In this document: one piece after another, positions 42,386-49,909 of the stretch | How the letters are laid out: each line of letters begins with the position of its first letter | How positions within the stretch are numbered: position 1 is the first letter of the stretch | Assembly: GCA_001920415.1 (NCBI GenBank) | Contig: MNJR01000074.1 | Location: forward strand, 1-49,909 | DNA length: 49,909 nt | Direction of reading: 5' to 3' | Source: Acidobacteria bacterium 13_1_20CM_3_53_8 | GTDB taxonomy: Bacteria > Acidobacteriota > Blastocatellia > Pyrinomonadales > Pyrinomonadaceae | Made by a program: the position numbers and the translations under genes | The notes under the pieces: generated by a model | Told to the model about the DNA's origin: nothing | Database searches by the model: none | Seen by the model: only the letters and a program-made list of their open reading frames with translations

Positions 42386-44887
42386 TTACTGCGCCGGAAG
42401 CGAGAGCGCTGCAATTCCGGTTCCCTCCTTGATGCGAAGCAGTTGACGCGCTCCGATTGGATTGTTCTCGATACGCTCAAATCTCTCGACGCGCCCGCTC
42501 GGCCAACGCACCACGAGCGCGGCCACTTGTGTCTGTTCGCCGATTCCGAAATAGAGCCGTGCGCTGTGCTGCGACGCGAAGCTTGAGCCTGCCGTAACCT
42601 GCCGCGTCTGTATCTCCCCGTTCGTTTCCACCGTCACCAGCGCGCCGACGCCGTCGCGGTTGCTCTCGGTTCCCTCTAATTCAACCGCGAGCCAGTTGTG
42701 CCGCTCGCCCACGTTGTTCCTGAGAAGCATGGCGCGGGCTAGCTCGGAGCGGCCCGAATCACCCGGATTGTTGTTGGTCACGATGTCCAAGTCGCCGTCG
42801 TTGTCGAAATCTGCTATCGCCAGTCCGCGCGCATCCCTGATGTCGTCTGCGCCTGTCGCCATCGCTACGTCGTTAAAAACGAGCGTGCCGTTTGCAGCCC
42901 GCCCATCGTTGCGCAAGAGCACGTTGTGCTCGTAACCGTTCCAAGAGATGTCGCCGCGAAATTCGTCCCGGTAAAACTTGCCCGTCTTGTAATCACTAAT
43001 GTGCGCGACCGCGCTCAAAATGTAGGGCAGTCAAAAATCTTGCGTGCTCTTGGAAGTAATCCATCCGTTGACGGCGTATATGTCCTGGCGACCATCGTTG
43101 TCGTAATCGAACATCGTTGAAGACCAGAACCAACCGAACGGATTAACGCGCGATGTTTCGGAAACGTCTGTGAACTTGCCGTGCCCGTCATTCAAGTAAA
43201 GCGCGTTCCCCTTGACCACCATATCGCCGTATGAAGTCCAATCTGTGCCGACGTTCTCGTAGATCTCTTCGTAGACGGGTAAGTCCTCGAAGATAGTTCC
43301 TTGCCGCACGCTCGTGAGCAGGTACTTGTAGAGCGTGGTGGCTTGGCCGTACCAGCGTTGGCCGGAGTGGACATCGGAGACATAAATGTCCAGGTCGCCA
43401 TCGTTATCAATGTCGCCCCAAGTCGCACTCATCCCATAGCCAGGGTCGAATGCGCCGGTCTCACGCGATACGTCCGTGAACGTGCCGTTGCCGTTATTTT
43501 TGAGCAGCGCATCGCGTCCGAAATCGTTGGCGACGTAAAGGTCTGGATGGCCGTCCGAGTTGTAATCGCCCCAAGCAACTCCGAGCGTGAGGCCGGTCTC
43601 GTTGATGCCCGCCTGCCGGGTCACGTCTGTAAAATGAAATTGGCCGTCGTTGCGTAGCAGGCTGTTGCCCTCGCCGTTGCGTGTGTAGAAGAGAGTAGTC
43701 GGAAGATGCTTTCGCGGATCAAGGTAGCGGCCTATGTAGAGGTCAAGATCACCATCCGAGTCGTAATCAGCAGCAGCCGCTACGACAACGAAGTCCCCGT
43801 CGCCACGTGGGACTATCCCTGACTGGTCCGTGACTTCGACGAATTTTCTACGCGACGCATCCTGCGCGTCCGCGACCGATTTGAATAAACGGCTGCGGTC
43901 TGTAAAGCAGCCGAGAAAGAGGTCTTTGAAGCCGTCGTTATCGAAGTCGGCGAAAATGGCGACGTTGATGCCGGGCATCTGAGCAGGCAATCCGACCTCC
44001 TCGGTCACGTCTGCGAACGTGCCATCGTGGTTATTACGATAAAGCCGCGGACGCTCGCCGTCGGCGAAGAAGACGTCGTACCAGCCGTCCGAGTCGTAAT
44101 CGACGGCAGAGACGCCAGCCGGGCCGTACTTGATAATCTCGAAAGCACTAGGATTCCACGCGGGCGTGAAAAAGAGCGGGTTCTTGTGCGAAACGAAATC
44201 AATGCCCGCGCTTGAGTTCGCTCCTTCGCTCGCACTTGCTTTGAAGTTCCTATATCCCCACAGGTCTGTGAAGGCTTTGCGGTCGCCCGTCACTGTGGTG
44301 CCGTGAATCAACTCCTGTTTGGCGATTTTCCAACCGTCTACAGTAGCGCGCAGCCACATGCGAAACAACACTTGAGTTTCAAAGGCTTCAGTCGCGCTAG
44401 GGGTCGCCCCGTTCGCGCTCTGACGGGTGCCGCGAATCCATAGGAAAGAGCGAATGACGAAAGCTTCGGGGCTGATGATTCGCTCGACTGAATCAAGCTT
44501 GAACTTGCTCTCCTCGATTGTGTTGATCGTGCGCAGGTAGCGCGAGACCTGTTCTCCGACATCCGCTTTCGTGAACGGCTTCACCTGGTCAAGTCTCCAT
44601 TGATAGACACGTACACCATCGCGTTCGGATTGCAGTTCTTCAGTCCAGAAACCGTCTCGCTCGCTGGCGAACTGGTTGTTAAAGACGGTCAGGACTCTGG
44701 CCGCATCGAACTTCTCGATGCCTTCACGATAGGCTCCCAGAACCTTCTGCGCAGCCTGTCCCATCTGCGCTAACTGCTGCGCATTCTCTTCGAGGTTATT
44801 CACCTTCATCTTTACCAGAATGAAAACCACGAGCAGGATGATGAGAGGAGAGACGTAGAAAACTGCTCGTTTCTTTCTCTTCGACAT
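42386..44887 (-). CDS. ASPIC/UnbV (CRTAC1-like) VCBS-repeat protein A with in-frame TGA: putative selenoprotein
   Basis: Start ATG 44887 (GGAGACG site; the upstream TTG is unlikely). 833 residues if the TGA at 43031-43033 (codon 619) is read through. Residues 8-30 form one membrane anchor, so the bulk is exported. FG-GAP/VCBS calcium-type repeats follow (DYDSDGWYDVFF, DFDNDGFKDLFL, DYDSDGDLDLYIG, DIDNDGDLDIYVSD, DYDNDGRQDIYAVNG). The frame stays open after the TGA and supplies the rest of the same fold: SWNGYEHNVLLRNDG, ADFDNDGDLDIV, and the ASPIC domain (NRDGVGALVTVETNG, VVRWPSGRVERF). Neither a ribosome site nor an ATG follows the TGA; only a TTG is available. A SECIS-like hairpin follows. 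Alternative: two split genes or a decayed gene. Confidence 0.72.
43000..43033 (-). promoter_or_regulatory. In-frame TGA plus SECIS-like hairpin, gene A
   Basis: TGA at 43031-43033 is followed, on the minus strand, by GCGC-GGTC-GCGC, extended by T-A and G-C pairs below an A-A mismatch (43000-43017). The apical loop GGTC is at +21 to +24 after the TGA. In E. coli fdhF the GGUC of the SECIS loop lies at +19 to +22. The hairpin encodes Ala-Val-Ala-His, so amino-acid constraint could contribute to its sequence. Confidence 0.6.
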
Positions 44888-44983
44888 AAGTTTCGTCTCC
44901 AATTCTCGCAAGCTTGAGCGTGCCGGATGCAGCCGGTCTTCAAGCTCGTCCTGTCTCCAAACATCTCTCGTCGCTCATGACGC

Positions 44984-47458
44984 CTAGCGCATTGAGTAAC
45001 GCTCGGCGGCTGCCGCTGACGTGCGCGAGATGAAGTGCGCCGTCGCCATCTCGTTCAACTCGCCGCCCTCTTCGATATGCACCAGCCGATTGACACCAAT
45101 CAGCGCATTAAGCTCAGCGCCTTCGATGCGTTGCACCAGTCCGCTCGGCCACGTAATCTCGATTGAATCAATTCGCTCTGCGCTGCCGAGGCCGAAGTGG
45201 AGCGGAAGCCACGCTTCCGAGGCGTAGCCCGAACCTGCCTCGACCTGCCGCGTCATCGTCTTGCCCCCGGCAGTCAGGCGCACGTACGCGCCGATGGCAT
45301 CATGGTTGCTGCGCGTCCCGACCAGTTTGAGCACTATGGCGTTGCCGGACTTTGCCAGGTTGTTCAGATACAGAAAAGGGGTCTCGTTGTTATTGTTGAT
45401 AATCATGTCGAGCCGCCCGTCGCCGTTGAAATCCGCGATGCCTACGCCCCGGCTATCCTTGATGCCATCCGAGCCTGTGGGCCGCGCCACATCCATGAAC
45501 TGACCATCGCCCGTGTTGGCGAAGAAGCAATTGTGCTCGTAGCCATTCCAGGAGTTGTCACCCACGAATTCATTGCTGAAGAAGAACCCTTGCTTGTACC
45601 TGTCAACGTGTGCGACCGCACCGCTTGTGAACGGGAGTCATAAATCCGCACTAGGACCGGCCTTACCGGAAATCCAGCCGTTGGCGGCGTAGATGTCCAG
45701 GTCCGTATCGTTATCCATATCGAAGAAGGCCACGCTCCAACTCCAACCGGCGCGATTCGTGTGGCTGTTCTTCAACTCGCTGAACGTGCCGTCGCCGTTA
45801 TTACGGAATAAGGAATTTCCCTCGCCTATATCCCTACCAATGTCTACCCATTTAGAGCCGACGAGGTCGTAGAACTTCTTGTACTCGGCTGCATCGAGCA
45901 GCAGCCATTTGGTCCGCGCGACGTTACGCACGTATTGGCTGACTGTCATGTCTTCGCCGAACCATCGCTGGTTCGAGTTAATGTTTGAAGTGTAGAGGTC
46001 GGGCAGCCCATCATCGTTGAAGTCACCGAAGACGAGTCCCATGCCGCCGCTGAAGTCGAGCACTCCGGCCTGCTTCGCCACCTCTGTGAAAGTGCCGTCG
46101 CCGTTGTTATGAAAAAGGCTTTTCCTGCCGAAGTCGTTGGCGACTGCGATGTCCGGCAATCCGTCGCGGTCGTAATCGGCGGCAGCGACAGCGAGCGTCC
46201 ACCCCACGTCGCCCGTGCCGCTCGCTTCGGTTACATCTGTAAACCCGCGCCCGCTGTCATTACGAAAGAGGCGGTTCGGGGGAGCGTTCTGGGCAAAGAA
46301 GGGCAGACGCGGGATGTCGTGTATGGCGTCGCCGTAAAGCCCTATGTAGAGATCAACGAAGCCGTCGTGGTTATAGTCTAGAAAGCAGGCGGTCACGCTC
46401 GTCGAAGCGAAGTCGAGACCCATCTTGGCCGAGAGATCTGTGAACGTGCCATCGCCGTTGTTGTGGAAAAACTTGTTCGGCGCGAGATAGCGCGCGACGA
46501 AGAGATCGGAAAAACCATCGTTGTCCACGTCGGCGAAAATTCCTGCGTTCGCCTGATCTATCCCATCCAGTCCTGCTTCGCTCGTGACATCTAGAAATCG
46601 AACTTCGCCTGTGCGACTGTCGCTTATGTTTTTGTAGAGGCGGCTGCGCACGCCGTCCGGGAAGAAGATGTCCGGCCTATCATCGTTGTTGTAGTCAACC
46701 ACGCTCACGCCGCCCGACCCGTGCTCGATGATGTCGAACTTCATCTGCGCGGAATATTTCGCGGCGTTGAGCTTTGGATCGCGCGAGTGTTTGAAATCTA
46801 TCCCGACCGAACTTGGCTCTACATCTATGAAGCCTCGGGCATTGCCCTCCACCCGCAGCCCCTCTATGAGTTCGTCTTGGATGATCTTCCAGTTGAAGGG
46901 CGCGCCGGGAGCGGCTTCGTTGACGAGATGCCAACGATAGAAGTGGCGGTCCTGAAAGATTGCGCCCTGCGCGTCCGTTCCATCCAAAATATATTTGACG
47001 CGCACCACCACGCTCCGCTCCAACTCCACCTTTTCGATCATGTCGATCTTGCACCAGATGTTTTGGATCGAAGCGATGTTGCGAAGATAGCCCGACAACT
47101 CGCGGTCAAGAGCATTCCGGTCATACTCCTCTTGGCCTTCGGCTACTAGCTTGAAGACCGTGACATCGTTTTCCGCGGGCGCGGGCTGCATCACCCAACG
47201 CCCGCGCGCTGGCGAGCGATAGCTTTCGGAGTAGAAGCTTGTAATTTCAGACGTGTCATTTTTCCTAAACGCTTCTTCGATACCGTGCTTGTAGAGACTA
47301 AGGAAACTGTTGATAGATTTTCCTGTATTAAAGAACCGGGCGTGCTCTTCATCCCTACTTTTCATCGCATAGATAACGACCGTTGCGGCGACACCGCAAA
47401 TGAGAGAGAGTGTGATTAGAATCTTGAGTGTGATCTTCAGAAATCTCTTTCTAGCCAT
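44984..47458 (-). CDS. ASPIC/UnbV (CRTAC1-like) VCBS-repeat protein B with in-frame TGA: putative selenoprotein
   Basis: 824 residues if the TGA at 45638-45640 (codon 607) is read through. Start ATG 47458 has a GGGAGAG site. An N-terminal anchor (LKILITLSLICGVAATVVIY) predicts export. VCBS repeats (DYNNDDRPDIFF, DVDNDGFSDLFV, DYNHDGFVDLYIG, DMDNDTDLDIYAANGW) lead to the TGA at the same place as in protein A. After it come LPF, GAVAHVDRYKQGFF, SWNGYEHNCFFANTGDG, ADFNGDGRLDMI and the ASPIC domain (SNHDAIGAYVRLTAGG, ITWPSGLVQRIEG). The nearest downstream start is a GTG without a ribosome site. The two proteins are clear paralogues, and protein A's gene begins 96 bases beyond this stop. Confidence 0.73.
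45605..45640 (-). promoter_or_regulatory. In-frame TGA plus SECIS-like hairpin, gene B
   Basis: TGA at 45638-45640 is followed by GTGC-GGTC-GCAC with three more pairs beyond a small internal loop (45605-45625). The loop GGTC is at +21 to +24, exactly as in gene A. One stem pair differs by covariation: GCGC/GCGC in A is GTGC/GCAC here (C-G replaced by T-A), which keeps the stem intact. Confidence 0.62.
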
Positions 47459-47519
47459 TTTCTCTCCCTCAGCTTTTCCCCGTTCTCATACGCGCCAAAC
47501 ACAGTCAAAACGAGTTCTC

Positions 47520-49088
47520 TCATAGGGCCTCGGCGTAAAGCCTGCGAGCCGAGTCGGTCAAGGCCATCGTCCTCGTGGAGATGGCATCGGTCAGCTCCAC
47601 GCAACTTGAAGCGCGTTTGATAATCTTTTTGGCGACCTGCATGGCCGAGACGATGACCGGCGTGATGCCGCCGCCGGGCTGCGTCCAGTGGCCGACGAAA
47701 TAAAGATTTTTGATTGAGCCGTCGAGCGCCGGGCGATATGCCCCGAGCTGATCGGGCGACATCTCCCAACCGAGCATCGCACCCTGATGATTAAGCGTGA
47801 AGCGATGCGAGGTCAGTGCCGACGCACTGAGCCGGACGACGACCTTCTCGGAGAAGCCGGGCATCACACGTTCGAGATTAGCCATGATGTAATCTTCGAC
47901 CGCCCGTTTATGAGCAGGCCAATCGCAGACGGCGTCGTACTTGATGTCGGTCAGCTTTTGCACGATGACGATGTGGCCGCCGGGCGGAGCCATCCGTGGC
48001 TCGAACAATGTCGGCACAAAGATTTTGAAAGAGCGCGTCGCGACCTCGTCCGTGTTCCATGTCGACCAGTGATAACCGGTTGATTCGCGCAAGCGCGCGG
48101 TCGGCATGTCCCGGAGTCCTATGTGCGTGAGAAAGCAGGGATGTGTCGGGCGCAGTCTGCGTACCGAGGCGAGCAGCTCTGGCGCGACATGCTCTGTGCC
48201 TAACATGCCTTCGAGCGTCAGCAGCAAGTCAGCATTTGAGATGACGACCTCGACGTTGACGCTCAACGTCGAGCGCGCGCCCGTGGCTCCCGTCTCTACC
48301 TCGACACCTTGGACTCTCCCATTTCTGACAACTATCCGCCGCACGGTCGAGCTCATCAGAATGTGCCCGCCGCGCTCTTCAAATCTCTGCGCCAACTCAT
48401 CACTGAAAGATTGCGAGCCGCCGCGCGGGTAATAGTTGCCCAGGAAATAGGAGAGCCGGAGCATTGAGTCGAAGACAAACGACGTGCGACACGGAGGCGA
48501 GCCCCAGTGGCCGCAATCGGCGGCGAGAAGCAGCTTCAGTTTTTCATTGCGGAAGTAATGATCGAGCGCTTGGCGCACGGTGAGATGACGAAACTGTGCG
48601 AGCCTGTCTGTTTCGCGCCAGCGGAAATAATGTAACAGCCCGTGCATGTAAACTTCGCGCACGACCGCGAAGAACTCATCTAAAGCCCGCGCCTCTGCGG
48701 GAAATTCGGCTTTGAGCTTGTTGAGGTAGTGGGCAAAATCTGCCGGGACGGCGAACTTCGACCCGTCGGGAAAATGAAAATGGTCAACCGGGTCCATCTT
48801 GACCCATTGCTGCGTGATGCCTAGCTCGCGGAGTAGCTTTCCCGTAATCGTCGCCGGGTTGCCGAGCAACGGATAGAAATGTGTCGCCGCATCAAACGTG
48901 TAGCCTTTGCGTCGGAAGGTGCTGCAAAAGCCGCCCACCATGTAGTGCTGCTCGATGAGGAGCACGCGCAGCCCTTCACGCGCCAACAGGTTCGCGCAGA
49001 TCAATCCTCCGATGCCTGCGCCAATGATGACCGCATCGTAACGGGCGGCGGGCGGAGTGCCTCTTAAACCTTTGAAGAGTCGCTTCAT
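47520..49088 (-). CDS. CrtI/RetSat-like FAD desaturase/isomerase/saturase (phytoene desaturase superfamily)
   Basis: 522 residues. The FAD fold opens YDAVIIGAGIGGLICANLLA with GGFCSTFRRKGYTFDAATHFYP. The C-terminal signature is NLYFVGHWTQPGGGITPVI (normally GxxxxPGxGxP). Middle: YYPRGGSQSFSDELAQRFEERGG. The superfamily includes phytoene desaturases, carotenoid isomerases and retinol saturases; this member is closest in layout to the CrtO/RetSat branch (COG1233). There is no good ribosome site before the ATG, and a repeat element lies immediately upstream. It follows HMG-CoA reductase by 65 bases, which supports an isoprenoid substrate. Confidence 0.85.
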   Translation of the reverse strand: MKRLFKGLRGTPPAARYDAVIIGAGIGGLICANLLAREGLRVLLIEQHYMVGGFCSTFRRKGYTFDAATHFYPLLGNPATITGKLLRELGITQQWVKMDPVDHFHFPDGSKFAVPADFAHYLNKLKAEFPAEARALDEFFAVVREVYMHGLLHYFRWRETDRLAQFRHLTVRQALDHYFRNEKLKLLLAADCGHWGSPPCRTSFVFDSMLRLSYFLGNYYPRGGSQSFSDELAQRFEERGGHILMSSTVRRIVVRNGRVQGVEVETGATGARSTLSVNVEVVISNADLLLTLEGMLGTEHVAPELLASVRRLRPTHPCFLTHIGLRDMPTARLRESTGYHWSTWNTDEVATRSFKIFVPTLFEPRMAPPGGHIVIVQKLTDIKYDAVCDWPAHKRAVEDYIMANLERVMPGFSEKVVVRLSASALTSHRFTLNHQGAMLGWEMSPDQLGAYRPALDGSIKNLYFVGHWTQPGGGITPVIVSAMQVAKKIIKRASSCVELTDAISTRTMALTDSARRLYAEAL

Positions 49089-49091
49089 AAA

Positions 49092-49182
49092 AGTCTGAAG
49101 TCTGAAGTCTGGAGTCTGGAGTCAGAAGCCAAAAGCAATTTATTTCTTTTGACTCATGACTCTTGACGCCAGACTCCAGACT
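49092..49182. repeat. Heptad repeats AGTCTGA/AGTCTGG with inverted arm
   Basis: AGTCTGA is repeated, followed by AGTCTGG and AGTCTGGAGTC (49092-49123). A perfect 14-bp inverted copy (AGTCTGGAGTCTGG at 49106-49119, CCAGACTCCAGACT at 49169-49182) could form a hairpin. The distal arm lies inside the last codons of the HMG-CoA reductase gene and encodes part of SGVWRQES; the proximal repeats occupy the ribosome-site region of the CrtI-like gene. Confidence 0.7.
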
Positions 49183-49909
49183 GTTCCAGAGGTCTGTTGC
49201 GGCCATAAGTCTCGTGAGCTTGGACGAACTCGCCGCTGGCGATGGCCGCGCCCATCGAAAGCTCTCCGGCCAGTAAAGTCGCGGCGACAATCTCGGCGAA
49301 CTTGGCGGCGTGGCCGCTGCCCGCACAGCCGAGCATCTCTAAACACTCGTGGCTCGTGCCCAGACCCGTTCCGCCGCCGACGGTCGCCACCGTGAGCGAT
49401 GGCAGTGTGACGCTGCTGTAGAGATCACCTTTGTCTGTGACTTCAAAGTTGGTGATGCCGACTGCCGAGTTACAGATATTGGCAACGTCCTGACCGCAGG
49501 CGATGAAGATGGCGGCCAGCCCATTCGCAAAGTGAGCGTTGTAGCCGATGGCGTTGGCCTGCATGTGGCCCAAGACTGTGTGCTGCCAGAGGTCGCACAA
49601 CCGCTCAGGCGTGGTGTGTAAATAGGCTTTGACCGTTTCGAGGGACACGCACGCCCCGGCAGTCACACGCTTGCCTTTGCCGCCCGCGAGCAGCGCGCCG
49701 CTCGCACGTTTCTCCGAGCTATACCCACTGAAGATATAGAAACGACGCGCGTGGCTGTGATGTAAAATCCACCGACACGCATGTTCGGTCGCTTTGGCTA
49801 TCATGTTCATGCCATGTGCGTCCGCCGTGAAGTAACAGAAGTTGACGATGACTTCACGGCCTAACGGATGGCATTCCAATCTGAGCAGCTTTCCGTGACG
49901 TGTAGTTGA
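49154..49909 (-). CDS. HMG-CoA reductase, class I-like (5' end outside window)
   Basis: The frame is open to the right edge (251 residues visible); a TTG at 49879 is not the real start, since RHGKLLRLECH continues upstream. Conserved pieces of class I enzymes are DAHGMNMIAKATEHA, SGYSSEKRAS (catalytic Lys), GYNAHFANGLAAIFIACGQD (catalytic Asp), VATVGGGTGLGT and ATLLAGELSMGAAIASGEFV with QAHETYGRNR (catalytic His). The enzyme makes mevalonate from HMG-CoA with NADPH, feeding isoprenoid synthesis. The last 8-10 residues are encoded by a repeat element, so the C-terminus is altered after the essential His. It is the first visible gene of the long minus-strand set. Confidence 0.93.
   Translation of the reverse strand, partial: STTRHGKLLRLECHPLGREVIVNFCYFTADAHGMNMIAKATEHACRWILHHSHARRFYIFSGYSSEKRASGALLAGGKGKRVTAGACVSLETVKAYLHTTPERLCDLWQHTVLGHMQANAIGYNAHFANGLAAIFIACGQDVANICNSAVGITNFEVTDKGDLYSSVTLPSLTVATVGGGTGLGTSHECLEMLGCAGSGHAAKFAEIVAATLLAGELSMGAAIASGEFVQAHETYGRNRPLEQSGVWRQES

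Noticed and set aside
42386-43018. Separate gene starting at TTG 43018 instead of readthrough
   Set aside because: There is no ribosome site, TTG is a weak start, and residues between the TGA and this TTG are conserved with the paralogue; the ASPIC domain belongs to the upstream protein. Not fully excluded.
43031-45640. Reassignment of TGA to Trp in this organism
   Set aside because: Several normal genes here end with TGA at the expected family length, for example HMG-CoA reductase (49154), and Trp is coded by TGG throughout.
1-49909. CRISPR arrays, rRNA genes, replication origin
   Set aside because: I saw no regularly spaced direct repeats, rRNA-like sequence or DnaA-box clusters anywhere in the window.

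Overview
The window looks like a chromosomal segment of a free-living, moderately GC-rich bacterium. The mix of UnbV/ASPIC (CRTAC1-like) repeat proteins, an NHLP-type peptide, a class I-like HMG-CoA reductase and carotenoid-type oxidases would fit Acidobacteriota (Blastocatellia-like), but there is no rRNA or marker gene here, so this is a low-confidence guess. Almost every gene is on the minus strand, so transcription runs from the right edge to the left. The only convincing plus-strand gene is a short orphan near 7.5 kb.

Layout in coordinate order. (1) 1-7.2 kb: a compact modification locus holding a partial DNA-methyltransferase-like gene, a PLP enzyme, two glycosyltransferase-like genes, a PqqD-fused radical SAM/SPASM protein, a 27-codon peptide gene with its own promoter and Shine-Dalgarno sequence, a phytanoyl-CoA-dioxygenase-like enzyme and a SAM methyltransferase. 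The peptide next to a PqqD-radical SAM protein is the signature of a RiPP (ribosomally made, modified peptide). (2) 7.2-8.65 kb: a scar region with an orphan ORF, the 3' end of an IS5-type transposase and a decayed 3' fragment of tRNA-Ser, which suggests an old integration boundary. (3) 8.66-15.8 kb: a CcdA-TlpA fusion, an NHLP-leader-type peptide overlapping a haem-oxygenase-like diiron enzyme gene, an FAD-Rieske oxidoreductase, a FeeM/GNAT-like protein, a Kef-type antiporter and a DinB-like protein. (4) 15.9-49.9 kb: a long, tightly packed minus-strand gene set for lipid or isoprenoid chemistry: HMG-CoA reductase, CrtI/RetSat-like desaturase, two ASPIC/UnbV proteins, an SDR-acyltransferase fusion, two ABC1-type proteins, a TlpA lipoprotein, two DUF1702-like proteins, four tandem allene-oxide-cyclase/dirigent-like proteins, a GMC oxidase fused to two ABM domains, a patatin lipase, a halogenase-like flavoprotein, a carotenoid oxygenase and a giant protein with a degenerate SGNH domain.

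The most striking signal is that both ASPIC/UnbV genes (42386-44887 and 44984-47458) are interrupted at the equivalent place by an in-frame TGA. The reading frame continues past it for about 200 codons, with paralogue conservation starting at the first residue. In both, a short hairpin with apical loop GGTC sits at exactly +21 to +24 after the TGA, which is the geometry of a bacterial SECIS element. I read them as two membrane-anchored, exported selenoproteins, each with one selenocysteine.

Several proteins of region 4 share an N-terminal segment (SWAMSLFG-x-QQ followed by an ATExQF...GDxxQR domain) that resembles a phasin-like or membrane-docking tag. This suggests that the enzymes assemble on one surface (membrane, granule or lipid body) to make and oxidise a polyisoprenoid or lipid product. 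The DUF1702-like plus UnbV plus oxidase combination also recalls the accessory genes of enediyne clusters, but no polyketide synthase is present.
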